Of a DNA stretch of 64,000 nucleotides, positions 10,050-21,800 are shown in pieces. The position numbers and the translations under genes were made by a program. The stretch is from Colwellia psychrerythraea. Lineage in GTDB: Bacteria > Pseudomonadota > Gammaproteobacteria > Enterobacterales > Alteromonadaceae. The stretch spans positions 1 through 64,000 of the forward strand of contig NZ_JQEC01000029.1 in assembly GCF_000764185.1 (NCBI RefSeq), given 5' to 3'. The notes under the pieces are model-generated. The model made no database searches and was not told where the DNA came from. It was given only the letters and a program-made list of their open reading frames with translations. The number at the start of each line of letters is the position of its first letter. The stretch's first letter is position 1.

Positions 10050-10364
10050 TTATAAGTACCATGGACAATAATTAGGAAAAAATTACATATATATAGCTAA
10101 AGTATCAAATTAACGCTTGATTGGCAGCAATAAATTCACATTACCGCATCACGTTTCATTGTTTAATGTATCTGGCTATATTATGAAGACAGCCATAGTG
10201 TACTGGATAAATAAACAGCTTACTAGAAGCTACTGACCTTTAGAGATTACTTTACAACTGTTAGTTTGATATATAGGCAAAGCAGAGAGTCTAAAGTGTC
10301 ACTTGCTTCATGAAGGTACGATACCGCTTTCTACATTTCAACCATAAAAAATCAGCACCCCCCA
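10050..10364. other. Intergenic region upstream of ftsK and downstream of lrp
   Basis: These 315 bases hold no reading frame I can support. They should contain the ftsK promoter on the minus strand, but I cannot single out convincing -35 and -10 boxes in this AT-rich stretch. No hairpin with a T-run follows lrp clearly. Confidence 0.5.
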
Positions 10365-10841
10365 CTAACGTTTAATAGCAAGTAAGTTGGTCGATTTGAT
10401 TTCATCCATGACTACATAGGTTCTACTTTCACTTACCGCTGGTAGTCTAAGTAATGTATCACCCAGTAGCTCTCTATAAGCCAGCATGTCTTTAACTCGC
10501 GTTTTAAGTAAAAAATCAAAATCCCCTGAAACAAGGTGGCATTCCTGTATAACATCGAGATCGTCAACAGCACTGGCAAAATCATCAAATACATCTGGAC
10601 TGGTTTTAGTTAAGGTAATTTCAACAAACACTAATAAGGCCGCTTCAAGTTTATGTGGATTCAATATAGCTTTATAGCCAGTAATATATTGCTCTTTCTC
10701 CAAACGTTTAACCCTTTCTAAACAAGGGGTTGGACTTAACCCTACCCGTTTAGATAGCTCTACGTTTGATAAACGCCCATTTTTTTGTAATTCAAAGAGG
10801 ATGTTTTTATCAATTCGATCAATACTTTTGCTCAAGCTCAT
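10365..10841 (-). CDS. lrp: Leucine-responsive regulatory protein (Lrp/AsnC family)
   Basis: This 158-residue regulator has an N-terminal winged helix-turn-helix (residues about 8-60, IDKNILFELQKNGRLSNVEL and VGLSPTPCLERVKRLEK). A C-terminal RAM ligand-binding domain follows (residues about 70-150, with ECHLVSGDFDFLLKTRV). Length and sequence are close to E. coli Lrp. It is divergent from the alanine dehydrogenase gene; Lrp-type activators beside ald are common, so control of ald in response to alanine or leucine is a likely role (inference). Confidence 0.9.
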   Translation of the reverse strand: MSLSKSIDRIDKNILFELQKNGRLSNVELSKRVGLSPTPCLERVKRLEKEQYITGYKAILNPHKLEAALLVFVEITLTKTSPDVFDDFASAVDDLDVIQECHLVSGDFDFLLKTRVKDMLAYRELLGDTLLRLPAVSESRTYVVMDEIKSTNLLAIKR

Positions 10842-10997
10842 TTACATAACTCTATTTTATTGTCTATTTCTAGTATTATATATCGCCTTTCCCCAAATAA
10901 CGACAGGTTATTCTACTAAGTTATTACTATACTAGTCGCATATATTACAAGCACAATCAATGTGCATTCCATCAAGCTTTGCTTAAGAGAGAAAAAT

Positions 10998-12116
10998 ATG
11001 ATTATTGGCGTACCTAAAGAAATTAAAAACCACGAGTACCGTATCGGCTTAACACCTGCTGGCGTTAAAGAATTGATCGTTAATGGTCACGAAGTGATTG
11101 TTGAAAATAATGGTGGTGCATCAATAGGCTTCGACAACGAACAGTACATTGCTGCTGGCGCTAAAATCATTGACAGTGCAGCAGAAATATTTGCCACTGC
11201 AGACATGATAATCAAAGTTAAGGAGCCACAGCCGATTGAATGTAACATGCTTCGTCCAGGTCAAATCTTATTCACTTACTTACATTTAGCACCAGATCCT
11301 AAGCAAACTGAATTATTAGTTGCTTCTGGCGCAACCTGTATAGCTTATGAGACTGTTACTGCAGCTGCTGGTGGTTTACCACTATTGGCTCCTATGTCAG
11401 AAGTTGCTGGCCGTATGTCTATTCAAGCCGGTGCTCATGCGCTTGAAAAAGCACAAGGCGGTTTAGGTGCTTTATTAGGTGGTGTTCCAGGTGTTGCTCC
11501 AGCTAAAGTACTTGTTATTGGTGGCGGTGTTGTTGGTACTCAAGCTGCACGTATGGCAGTAGGTATGGGCGCAGACGTTACTATTTTAGACCGTTCTTTA
11601 CCACGTTTACGTCAGTTAGACACTGAATTTGATGGCCGTTTAAAAACTGTTTATTCAACTGCTGATGCCATGGATACTTTAATTGTTGAAGCTGACTTAG
11701 TGATTGGCGCAGTATTAATTCCAGGTGCTGCTGCACCTAAGTTAGTTACCAAAGCACACATCAAAATGATGAAAAAAGGTGCCGTAGTCGTTGATGTTGC
11801 AATCGATCAAGGCGGTTGTTTTGAAACCTCAAAAGCAACGACTCACCAAGAACCAACTTATGTAGTTGACGATGTAGTTCATTACTGTGTTGCTAACATG
11901 CCAGGTGGTGTTGCACGTACATCAACAATGGCATTAACCAATGCAACTATGCCATTTGCAGTGACTATCGCTAACAAAGGCGCTAAACAAGCTTTATTAG
12001 ATGATGAACATTTAATGGCTGGTTTAAACGTAGCGGCGGGTAAAATCACTTACAAGCCAGTTGCTGATGATTTAGGTTATGAGTATGTTGAGCCAGCTGT
12101 TGCCCTAAACGCATAA
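10998..12116 (+). CDS. ald: Alanine dehydrogenase
   Basis: This enzyme interconverts L-alanine and pyruvate plus ammonia with NAD. From the ATG at 10998 it has 372 residues, the family length. The start is chosen because it gives MIIGVPKEIKNHEYRIGLTP, the standard N-terminus, with AAGAGAG ahead of it. An upstream in-frame start at 10962 would add 12 unrelated residues. The NAD-binding loop (VIGGGVVGTQAA) is near residue 174. VDDVVHYCVANMPGGVARTS near residue 295 is also typical. It is divergent from lrp and followed by strong hairpins. Confidence 0.97.
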   Translation: MIIGVPKEIKNHEYRIGLTPAGVKELIVNGHEVIVENNGGASIGFDNEQYIAAGAKIIDSAAEIFATADMIIKVKEPQPIECNMLRPGQILFTYLHLAPDPKQTELLVASGATCIAYETVTAAAGGLPLLAPMSEVAGRMSIQAGAHALEKAQGGLGALLGGVPGVAPAKVLVIGGGVVGTQAARMAVGMGADVTILDRSLPRLRQLDTEFDGRLKTVYSTADAMDTLIVEADLVIGAVLIPGAAAPKLVTKAHIKMMKKGAVVVDVAIDQGGCFETSKATTHQEPTYVVDDVVHYCVANMPGGVARTSTMALTNATMPFAVTIANKGAKQALLDDEHLMAGLNVAAGKITYKPVADDLGYEYVEPAVALNA

Positions 12117-12156
12117 GCCCAAGCTTAAACTGAAATATCAAAACATTGAAATAGCA

Positions 12157-12239
12157 CGGTAAACGCTTAATCCTTAATTAAGGCATTTACCGTAAATAGC
12201 GCACTTTTGCTTACAAATAAGCTAAAGTGCGTTTTTTTT
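12157..12239 (+). terminator. Terminator downstream of ald
   Basis: There are two hairpins in series. The first, CGGTAAA ... TTTACCG, spans 12157-12192. The second, CGCACTTTTGCTTA ... TAAGCTAAAGTGCG, starts at 12200 and is followed by eight T residues. The second is a convincing rho-independent terminator. Confidence 0.85.
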
Positions 12240-12313
12240 ATTTATCGTTTTATTTATCTTATAACGAACTAGCTATTTACCCCCTTGTTTTATTTCCTTA
12301 TCATCCCAATTAA

Positions 12314-13345
<1,032 letters not shown>

Positions 13346-13398
13346 TAAATGCCAAAAACTGAATATTATAAATAGTCTCTTCGACTTATTTGTATACT

Positions 13399-13436
13399 AA
13401 GAAACCACTTGAGCGTTATAGTTTAAGTGGTTTCTT
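13399..13436 (+). terminator. Terminator downstream of trxB
   Basis: A 12-bp stem (AAGAAACCACTT / AAGTGGTTTCTT) with a 14-nt loop is followed by TTAATT. It may act in both directions. Confidence 0.8.
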
Positions 13437-13483
13437 TAATTCTGCTTTATAAACTTATAAATCAATTATGTTGGTAAGGTAAT

Positions 13484-14209
13484 ATGAGTGAAATACTGTA
13501 TCAACTTGATGATGCCAGTGTAAATTTTCCGCCCGTCGACTGCGCACTTACTGAGCCAAACGGTTTACTGGCGCTGGGCGGTGACTTATCCAGTGCTAGA
13601 TTACTCAGTGCCTACTCCCAAGGTATTTTCCCTTGGTTTAGTGAAGACGATCCGCTGATGTGGTGGTCACCCGATCCTAGGGCTATTATTGATATTGATC
13701 AATTGCGCATAAATCGCACCTTAGCCAAGTCAATTCGTAAAGCGCCTTATACCATAACTCTTAATCAAGACTTTATTCAGATTATACAGCTTTGTGCTGA
13801 TGCGCCCTTTCGCTTTGATGAAACCTGGATACTAGATGATATGCAGGCCGCTTACATTAACCTACATGAACAGGGCCACGCGCATTCCATTGAAGTATGG
13901 CTTGGCAACGACAATAACGATAAAGAACTTGTTGGTGGTTTATATGGCGTCGCTATTAATGGCTTTTTTTCTGGAGAGTCAATGTTCTACAAAAAAAGTA
14001 ATGCCTCTAAATTTGCACTTATCGCGCTTAGCCAATTATTGCAGAGTATTGGTATCAGTTTTATTGATTGCCAATTACTTAATCCCTTTCTCGAAGATAT
14101 GGGTGCTAAGGAAATTAGCCGGTATGATTTCCTTAAAAAACAGCAAACGGCCAAAATAAAACCGGTACCCAATAATTTTTGGCAACCACGGGCATTAACT
14201 CTGCTTTAA
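13484..14209 (+). CDS. aat: Leucyl/phenylalanyl-tRNA--protein transferase
   Basis: This enzyme of the bacterial N-end rule pathway adds Leu or Phe to proteins with N-terminal Lys or Arg, marking them for ClpS-ClpAP. It has 241 residues, the normal size. Characteristic segments are FPPVDCALTEPNGLLALGGD near residue 15, YSQGIFPWFSEDDPLMWWSP, and GGLYGVAINGFFSGESMFY near residue 150. TAAGGTAAT precedes the ATG. Its neighbour bpt supplies the other N-end rule transferase, and the pair followed by infA is a conserved cluster. Confidence 0.97.
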   Translation: MSEILYQLDDASVNFPPVDCALTEPNGLLALGGDLSSARLLSAYSQGIFPWFSEDDPLMWWSPDPRAIIDIDQLRINRTLAKSIRKAPYTITLNQDFIQIIQLCADAPFRFDETWILDDMQAAYINLHEQGHAHSIEVWLGNDNNDKELVGGLYGVAINGFFSGESMFYKKSNASKFALIALSQLLQSIGISFIDCQLLNPFLEDMGAKEISRYDFLKKQQTAKIKPVPNNFWQPRALTLL

Positions 14210-14294
14210 TTGCAGGTTTTGACCTATCGGGAATAAATTTGGTGAACTTAGTTATAATTGATAGTGAGAGTTATCAACAATTGGCAAATTATTT

Positions 14295-15056
14295 ATGAAT
14301 GATATTTCTTATAAACTGGGCGTTAGCAAAATATTTCCTTGTAATTATTTACCTGAACAAGAAGAGCGCTTACTGATAGCTATTGATGATCGATTAGCCA
14401 ATAGCGAAAGTTATGGCTGGCTGATGACTCAAGGCTTTCGTCGCAGCGGCGAACAAAGCTATAGACCACATTGCCCTCAATGTAATGCTTGTCAGTCCAT
14501 ACGGGTAATAACGAATGACTTTCTACCATCGAAAAGCCAAAAACGCTCAAAGAAACGCAACAGTCACTTTATTATCAAACAATCAGCACAATTAAAAGAC
14601 AGCTATTACCCGCTTTTTGAAAACTATATTAACACGCTGCATCAAGACGGCAGTATGTATCCTGCTTCTTTTGAGCAGTTTAAAAGCTTTCTAAGCTGTA
14701 ACATAACCAAACAGCTATTCATTGAAACTTGGGCACCTGTAACGCAAGAAAATGGCCTGTGTGAAGAGACGCTTGTTTGTGTTGCCGTAACCGATGTATT
14801 AAGTAACGGATTATCAGCCGTATATACTTTTTACCATCCAGAATATAAAAATCATGGTTTGGGTGTGTTTTCAATTCTCACCCAGCTGAGTTTTTGTCAA
14901 CAAATGTCTTTGCCCTATTTATATTTGGGTTATCAAATAGATGATTGTCAAAAGATGAATTATAAAGACCGATATTTCCCCTTTGAACGCTTTATTGCTG
15001 GTGAATGGTTATTAAATAGTAAAGCGAGTACTAATAACCATACAATTGCTAAATAA
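14295..15056 (+). CDS. bpt: Aspartate/glutamate leucyltransferase (Bpt, ATE-like)
   Basis: This protein transfers leucine from Leu-tRNA to N-terminal Asp or Glu, extending the bacterial N-end rule. It has 253 residues. The N-terminal ATE domain includes [20 protein letters not shown] and the cysteine motif [12 protein letters not shown] near residues 58-69. The C-terminal domain has [20 protein letters not shown] and [19 protein letters not shown]. The CxxC spacing fits the arginyltransferase-like family, and the aat neighbour supports the bacterial leucyltransferase assignment. Confidence 0.95.
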   Translation: MNDISYKLGVSKIFPCNYLPEQEERLLIAIDDRLANSESYGWLMTQGFRRSGEQSYRPHCPQCNACQSIRVITNDFLPSKSQKRSKKRNSHFIIKQSAQLKDSYYPLFENYINTLHQDGSMYPASFEQFKSFLSCNITKQLFIETWAPVTQENGLCEETLVCVAVTDVLSNGLSAVYTFYHPEYKNHGLGVFSILTQLSFCQQMSLPYLYLGYQIDDCQKMNYKDRYFPFERFIAGEWLLNSKASTNNHTIAK

Positions 15057-15181
15057 ATAGCGGCAATCCTTTACATTAGCCAAGCAATTAGGCATCATTC
15101 GCGCAGCTTTTTTTATCGGTCAGAAAATATTACTATTACAGAATAATTTCTAGACTAATTTGCACAACATTAGAGGTTTAG

Positions 15182-15406
<225 letters not shown>

Positions 15407-15485
15407 GCCAACAAATTACTTAGATTTAACTTTTATTTTTGATGTTTAGTTACAAACTAAAATAAATGTTTAAATCGAACCAATT

Positions 15486-15522
15486 AAAAAAACCAGCACT
15501 CTTTTTTGAATGCTGGTTTTTT
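15486..15522. terminator. Bidirectional terminator between infA and the VOC gene
   Basis: The stem AAAAAACCAGCA / TGCTGGTTTTTT has a loop of about 12 nt and A/T runs on both sides. It fits convergent termination of infA (plus) and the gene at 15580-15966 (minus). Confidence 0.85.
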
Positions 15523-15579
15523 ATTGTCTAAGTTTTTAGCTTTTAGCTCAGTATCGCTTAGAGCTCCTTGCTTTAAACG

Positions 15580-15966
15580 TTAACTCTCTGGCATTTCCAA
15601 ATGGAAGGCATTGAGTTTATTGCCGTCTAAATCGCGGAAGTATGCCGCATAAAAGCCAGCCATCTCATTACGTGGCCCTGGACCTCCTTCGCAAGTAGCA
15701 CCTAGGCTCAGCGCTTTGTTATAAAAGGTTTTCACTTGCTCATTTGAGTCCAACATAATAGCGATCATCGTGCCATTACCAACGGTTGCTGGCTCACCGT
15801 TAAAAGGTTTAGTGATTGAAAAACCAGCGTGTTCCATGCCTGTTGACCAAGCAACAAATTGCTCACTTTCTAAAAATCGACCTGCGCCAATACTGCCAAA
15901 AAGTTCATCATAAAAACTGACAGCTTTTTCAAAATCATTTGTACCTAAGGTGATATAACCAATCAT
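15580..15966 (-). CDS. VOC-family (glyoxalase/bleomycin-resistance fold) protein
   Basis: This 128-residue single-domain protein has the vicinal oxygen chelate fold. It starts MIGYITLGTNDFEKAVSFYD and ends with AAYFRDLDGNKLNAFH. The second half carries the usual FRDLDGNKLNA signature with a C-terminal H and E for metal binding. The substrate cannot be told from sequence; members include lyases, dioxygenases and drug-binding proteins. It is monocistronic and convergent with infA. Confidence 0.88.
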   Translation of the reverse strand: MIGYITLGTNDFEKAVSFYDELFGSIGAGRFLESEQFVAWSTGMEHAGFSITKPFNGEPATVGNGTMIAIMLDSNEQVKTFYNKALSLGATCEGGPGPRNEMAGFYAAYFRDLDGNKLNAFHLEMPES

Positions 15967-16033
15967 ATTTATTTCTTAAATTGAGATTATTGATTTATTT
16001 TACTCGGTCAATAGTATAGTCCTATATATGTCA

Positions 16034-16603
16034 CTAATACGACGCTAGCAAACTTTTTTCAAATTGGGCTGCATCAATTGTTAAATGACTTGTCGCAATC
16101 ATGTCATTCACTTTTTGCAGATGTTGCTCAATACTCGATAAGGTAATCGTATTGTCATCAAGATTATAAATTTGAATTTGGCTTTGATAATAAAAAGACA
16201 AAATGATTAAGGCATTCTCTTCGCCTTCTTTAGCCGCTAGTTTAATTTTTTTAAGCTTACGATAAACTAAGTTTTGTAACTGCTTAACTTGCCAAACGTA
16301 ATAAACTTCCTTAAAAAACTCACTGTTTTTAATGCTATGCAAAATAGCGGCATTACCAAGTAGCGCCAAGATAACCCCTAATAAATTATATTTAAAGTTT
16401 GTCTCTGGCTCTGCCTTTACTCCATCAGTAATGACGTCAGTTGCGGCTTCTACTAGCGCATTTACCTCGCTAACATTTGAAAACCAACTAATAAGTATGG
16501 TGCCAAATAATAGTGACATCACTAATAATGAGCTAATAAATCCGACAATCACTATGTTTAAGTGTTTTCTATAACGTGCTTTGTCTATATCAATCAATTG
16601 CAT
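16034..16603 (-). CDS. Hypothetical membrane protein, two segments
   Basis: This 189-residue protein of unknown family has a short basic N-terminus (DKARYRKHLN) and a membrane segment at residues about 16-38. An extracytoplasmic loop rich in V/A/E follows, then a second segment at residues about 70-88 (YNLLGVILALLGNAAILHSI). The remaining 100 residues are helical and charged (VYRKLKKIKLAAKEGEENAL) and probably cytoplasmic. No motif suggests an enzyme. It lies between the VOC gene and a MITE-like repeat. Confidence 0.7.
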   Translation of the reverse strand: MQLIDIDKARYRKHLNIVIVGFISSLLVMSLLFGTILISWFSNVSEVNALVEAATDVITDGVKAEPETNFKYNLLGVILALLGNAAILHSIKNSEFFKEVYYVWQVKQLQNLVYRKLKKIKLAAKEGEENALIILSFYYQSQIQIYNLDDNTITLSSIEQHLQKVNDMIATSHLTIDAAQFEKSLLASY

Positions 16604-16670
16604 GAGCTAAGTAGATCCTTGGGTATTCTTTTAAGTAAAGTAATAATTAAAAAGTAAAAGTGGCTATATT

Positions 16671-16829
16671 ATACCAGTTTCATTAAGTTTGTGATCTTGT
16701 TGTGCGCAGGAAAAACAAATCAAAACAAGACGCTCGATTGACCAATAGCTGGCTATTGGGGTTAAGGCCTTCACCGCTTTGGCGTATTTTAACCAGCACA
16801 AGAGGTCAATAATTTAATGAAAATGGTAT
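16671..16829. repeat. MITE-like palindromic element (159 bp)
   Basis: The ends ATACCAGTTTCATTAA (16671-16686) and TTAATGAAAATGGTAT (16814-16829) are inverted repeats matching at 15 of 16 bases. They are flanked by TA on either side. The interior is partly self-complementary and has no frame. Non-coding elements of this shape occur in many copies in marine Alteromonadales. It ends 21 bp before the recD stop and may affect the 3' end of the recCBD message. Confidence 0.65.
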
Positions 16830-16849
16830 TAACATTTTTCAATATTCCC

Positions 16850-18886
16850 TTATAAATCTAAGCCCGAATGGCGTTTAACTCGCGCGCTAACCCCTTGTTG
16901 CCAAACACTTTTATTAGCAGAGATGGTCAACTGCTTTTTCGCCCGAGTAATACCAGTATAAAGTAACTCTCGCGATAATAGCTTACTGCCTCTTTGTGCT
17001 TGGTGTGGTTCACCAACTGTTGCAGAAATAACCATAGCCACATGAGAGAACTCACTGCCTTGGGTTTTGTGAATGGTCATAGCGTAGACACTTTCAAATT
17101 TTGGTAAGCGTGATGGCAGTATCTTCCTAGTGTTTTGCAACGAATCTTCTGAGCTGTCTTCAAAACACGCCATAAGATGTGGCTTGCCTGCTTGATCTAA
17201 CACCCGCCAAATTATGCCAATATCGCCGTTGTACAAACCAAGTCGGTAATCATTTTCATTAATCATGATCGGCTGACCATGATAAAGCACTTGCTGATTT
17301 TGCTGAAATGGTGAGTTATTTTTGCCTAAATAAGTTTTAATCACTTCATTAATAGACTCAACACCATGATCACCTTGCCGAGTTGCACACAGCACTCTAA
17401 ATTGACTTAACAAGTCAAAGGCGTCACTGACAGTTGAACAATATTCAATCGGTTGGTAATACTTTTTAACCAGCGGTGCTAGCCAATTAGCAAGGCTACC
17501 TTGAGCCAGGGTTAACTGGCTAATCTCCTCTTGGTGTTGTGAATTGCTAAGCAGTTGCCAACTCGATTTAACATCGCCTTGAATAACACTATTAGCTATT
17601 AAACCAATACCACCTTTACCGTCAAAACGCCTAGATTTAACTAAAAAAGATAAATAATTTACTTTATTCTCGATATTAGCATCGGTATTGCTATCTTGTG
17701 CCTGAGCTGAAAAAGCCTCACTAAGCTGATTATTGTTAAGCTGGCAGACTTGGCTTAGGTATTTTTCATTAATCTCACTGTAACCGCCGTGAGGACGTGG
17801 AGCTATATCAGCGAGTACGCTACCAGCCGCGACCGAAGGTAATTGATCGGCATCGCCTAATAAGATCACTTTAGCATTATCTTTTAAAGCTCTGAATATT
17901 CTTGACATTAATGGCAAATCTACCATAGAAACTTCATCAATAAGCACCACGTCATAAGCTAATCGATTGTCTTCATGGTGTCTGAAATTAGGCGAGTTTG
18001 GCAATACTCCTAATAAACGATGAATAGTTTGTGCATTGGAGGGAATTTCAGCCAGTATACGCTCGTCAATTAGGTCTTTAAAACCTGAAACGGCATTAAT
18101 AATTGATTCTGATAAACGTTGTGCTGCTTTACCTGTAGGGGCAACCAAGGCAATATTTATTGCTGAATTTTTCTCTAACATAAGAAGTGCCGCTAGCAAC
18201 TTTGTTACCGTATAAGTTTTACCTGTACCAGGTCCGCCAGCAATAACACTAAAATTTTTATTAATGGCATTGGCTACCGCTACTTTTTGCCAATCAATTT
18301 CTGCTGACTCTTTATCTAGAGAGAGATCAATAGGAAATAGTGTTGAAATACATTGTTGAATTTGATCATTGTTATAGTGACATTGCTGTACTAAACGTTT
18401 AGTAATGGCATGCTCTAGCTCATTTTCAAACAGAAAATAGCGACGTAAATATAACTTATCTCTGCTTAGTACCAGAAGTTGTTTATCTGCGGCTTGGATA
18501 GATAGCTCAGCCAAAAGGGCTTGCAATTGTATAAGTGGCGCGAATACAAAGCCAACATGACTAAGTGACTGCTGTTGTTGATCTTCATCTTCTGCAAATT
18601 GTTCACTTAGCATTTTTTTACTTATGACATAACCTTTGCCCCAATGTTGCTCAGCTATTTCACTCAATGGCAAACAACTATGCCCTGCGCGTAAACTTGC
18701 GCTTAACGCTAAAAACAAATGATACAAATTTAACTGCTCAACTTCATTGAGACCTTTGCCACTCGTTAACGCGGCATTCATTTCTTTAGCAAAGAAATAA
18801 TCAATAGCTTCAACACCTTGGATAACTTGTTTCACTTGATTAAAGTGCTTATAAACTATCATATCAGCCATGTTAAGCCCCTTCAT
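16850..18886 (-). CDS. recD: Exodeoxyribonuclease V alpha subunit RecD
   Basis: This 678-residue superfamily 1B helicase subunit of RecBCD moves 5'-3' on the opposite strand to RecB. Walker A (AGGPGTGKTYTVTK) is near residue 217, and the DEVSMVDLPLM Walker B near residue 315. Motifs GDADQLPSVAAGSVLAD and, near the C-terminus, TIHKTQGSEFSHV and LLYTGITRAKKQLT follow. An N-terminal domain contacts RecC. The listed start gives MKGLN; ATG at codon 6 (MADMIVYKHF) is also possible. It overlaps recB by 14 bp. Confidence 0.96.
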   Translation of the reverse strand: MKGLNMADMIVYKHFNQVKQVIQGVEAIDYFFAKEMNAALTSGKGLNEVEQLNLYHLFLALSASLRAGHSCLPLSEIAEQHWGKGYVISKKMLSEQFAEDEDQQQQSLSHVGFVFAPLIQLQALLAELSIQAADKQLLVLSRDKLYLRRYFLFENELEHAITKRLVQQCHYNNDQIQQCISTLFPIDLSLDKESAEIDWQKVAVANAINKNFSVIAGGPGTGKTYTVTKLLAALLMLEKNSAINIALVAPTGKAAQRLSESIINAVSGFKDLIDERILAEIPSNAQTIHRLLGVLPNSPNFRHHEDNRLAYDVVLIDEVSMVDLPLMSRIFRALKDNAKVILLGDADQLPSVAAGSVLADIAPRPHGGYSEINEKYLSQVCQLNNNQLSEAFSAQAQDSNTDANIENKVNYLSFLVKSRRFDGKGGIGLIANSVIQGDVKSSWQLLSNSQHQEEISQLTLAQGSLANWLAPLVKKYYQPIEYCSTVSDAFDLLSQFRVLCATRQGDHGVESINEVIKTYLGKNNSPFQQNQQVLYHGQPIMINENDYRLGLYNGDIGIIWRVLDQAGKPHLMACFEDSSEDSLQNTRKILPSRLPKFESVYAMTIHKTQGSEFSHVAMVISATVGEPHQAQRGSKLLSRELLYTGITRAKKQLTISANKSVWQQGVSARVKRHSGLDL

Positions 18887-21800
18887 TTATTTGTGGTTGG
18901 GCAATAGTCTCACTGGAAAACAAAGCATCTAAATTATTAATTTCTTGCTCACTAATGTGACGATAATAAACACCTGCACCTTTATGGTTGGGCTCTGTCG
19001 TCATGCCACGAAGATATAAATAGTACACACCGCCAAAGTGTTGCTTAACATCGTAATTAACTAACGTTTGTTTTAAATAGCGGTGCAATGCTAATGAATA
19101 AATAAGATATTGTAAGTCATAATAATTTTTCTCAACATTATCGAGTAATGCATCAAATTGGTAATCTTGAAAGCTATCGCCTAAATGGCTTGATTTGTAA
19201 TCACACAGGTAATATTTACCTTGGTACTCAAAAATCAAATCGATAAAACCATGCATCATACCGGACAGTTTCTTATAACTAGGTAACATCACTGGGTATT
19301 TTAAAGTACTGGTTAAAGTGCCGCCTGACATACCATTTGCTATGTTAGTTTTACTACGCTTGGCACTATTTCGGTGATCGGTTAGCAAATTTGCCAAGGC
19401 GTTAGTGCCCTCACCTTGCATAGGAAAATAAAACTCACTTTCTCGTAAAGTTTGATTGCTAGCGAGATCGGCCAAACATGCCGCTGGTTCATCATCAGAA
19501 GTATCATCAGTGATGTGCTTACTAATGAATGGTGCATGGAGCACATCTTCTAACCAGCCAATTAAATCCGCTTCGGTGAATGAAGTATCAATAGTGGCAT
19601 TGAGATCACCGTAGGCTAACATTGGTTTTTCAAAACTCTCTTGCCAATCAGGTGCAGAAAAATCAGTGTGCTCTAAAATATCGTGTAATAAATTACCTGT
19701 GTGCGCACCTTTTGCCAATTTAAAGCAGATTTTCTCACTCGACTGTAAAGCCTCTATTTCAATAGCATTGGCTTCGATGGTGTTACTTTCGATAGAGACA
19801 GTATCTGTATCCCTGTCAGGGTTAGACACGCCGGCATGGCGAATATTACGACTTAACGCGGTGAAAGAGCTTAACCACCAATCTCGTTCTATTTTACCAA
19901 CGAATTTACTGACAGCAAACTGTGGTATGTGTTGTTTACTACGCTGTGAGGTTAAAAGCGGTCCTGCTTCACTTTCAATGGGGCAATCAAGTGCCACTTC
20001 ACGAATCCCTATAGCATGCTCAGCACTTGCTTTAAGTGCTTGTAACGGTTTAATAATACTTTCTTGATCTTGAATTTTCAGTGTTTTACCTAATGGCGAT
20101 AAATGATAAGCATCAAACGCACAGCACAACACATAACATCGACGTTCAGCTCTGGTTATCGCCACATAAAGCAAGCGAATACTTTCGGCATATGCTTCAT
20201 TGCTCATCGCTTTTTTAGCTTCTTTTGAGCCATCAAGGCTTAAACACAAATCACCCTTTTTATCGTGATATTCAAGATAACTAACAGATTTATTACCAAA
20301 TTTGAGTGGGTCTTTATGACGCGTGGCAAAAGGAATAAATACATAAGGGTATTCCATGCCTTTTGAGCCATGCTGCGTAATCAAACGGATAAGGTCACCA
20401 TCACTCTCTAAACGTAGCTCAGCTTCAACATCATTAGTTTCTAGCTGGCATTGTTGTTCAAACCAATACAATAGCTCTTGACCCTGGCTTAATCGTACGC
20501 TTGCCGCTTGTAATATTTCAAATAAATGCAGAATATTAGTTAAACAACGGTCTTTATTATTTTGTGGCACATCAAGCAAATTATGCATCAAATTAATCGC
20601 CATGGTGATAAAACCTTGTCGTTGCCATTGGCTTCGATAATCTACAAAAGCGAACTTCAATGTTTGATAAGCTATTTCATCTTGCTGTAGAAGGTGTAGT
20701 TTTTGAGCATTAAAACCTAAAAGGCCACATGATAAGGCCGCAACAAATAATCGTTCATTTTCAGGGAGTAAAACGCCTTTGAGTAAACACAATAATTGCT
20801 TAGCTTGCTCGGAATGAAATAAATTAGCTCTATCCGATAAAAACACACTATCAAGACCGGCTTTTTGCAAGGCATGTTTTATATCGCGTGCTTCAGCGCC
20901 ATCTCGTACCAAAATGGCAATATCTTTTGGTTTAACCTTACCAATGCTTGATGTTTCTCCAGTATGCACTTTTGAGGACAACAAGGTTACAATTTCATTG
21001 GCACACCAGTTAGCCAGTATAGGACGACTACCTTGGCTGACTTTGTCACCTTGAGGTTTAGTGTCATCATCATTTTCTTTATGAGTAAAATGAATAAATT
21101 GCAGTGCTTTATCACTGTCTTGAACAACCTGCTCGCCAGCAGGTTGTGCCGATAGTGCTTCTTTAGATTTTTTGCCTGCTAAAACAGGAGAATAAGGAAT
21201 ACCAAAACCAAAGACACTCTCACCTTGTTGGCTCCTTGTTTTGTCAGGCAATAGTTCTTCAAGCAAAGGCTCTTCGCTCAAAGCATCATTATCCTGAGCT
21301 GACTCATTACGTTTATAAGTAAAAAACTGATTATAACCGGCAATCACCTCTGGCGTTGAGCGCCAATTAGTATCCATTAACCAGTGGTAATCACAACCGT
21401 TACGGGCATTTAAGTAGGCAAAGATATCGCCACCACGAAAACCATAAATAGCTTGTTTAGGATCGCCAATAAGAAACAAACCCGCATTAGCTTGTTTAGC
21501 GTTATCGCCATAATAAATTGATTGTAAGATACCAAATTGCTTAGGATCGGTATCTTGAAATTCATCAATTAATGCCACAGGGTATTGACCAAGTAACTGT
21601 AGTGCTAATAGCTTGGATTTAACATCACTTGAACTATCTTGGCTCAAACTATCATTACTTGAACCGCCGTCCTTTGAACTTCTTTCTCTCGGACTATCGG
21701 CGCGAAGACTATCACCGCGAAGACAAATAGCTAAGGTGTTTATCAAGTCGTCAAAATCTAATAAGTTAAGCGCTTGTTTTTGTTCAATCACTTGTTGCCT

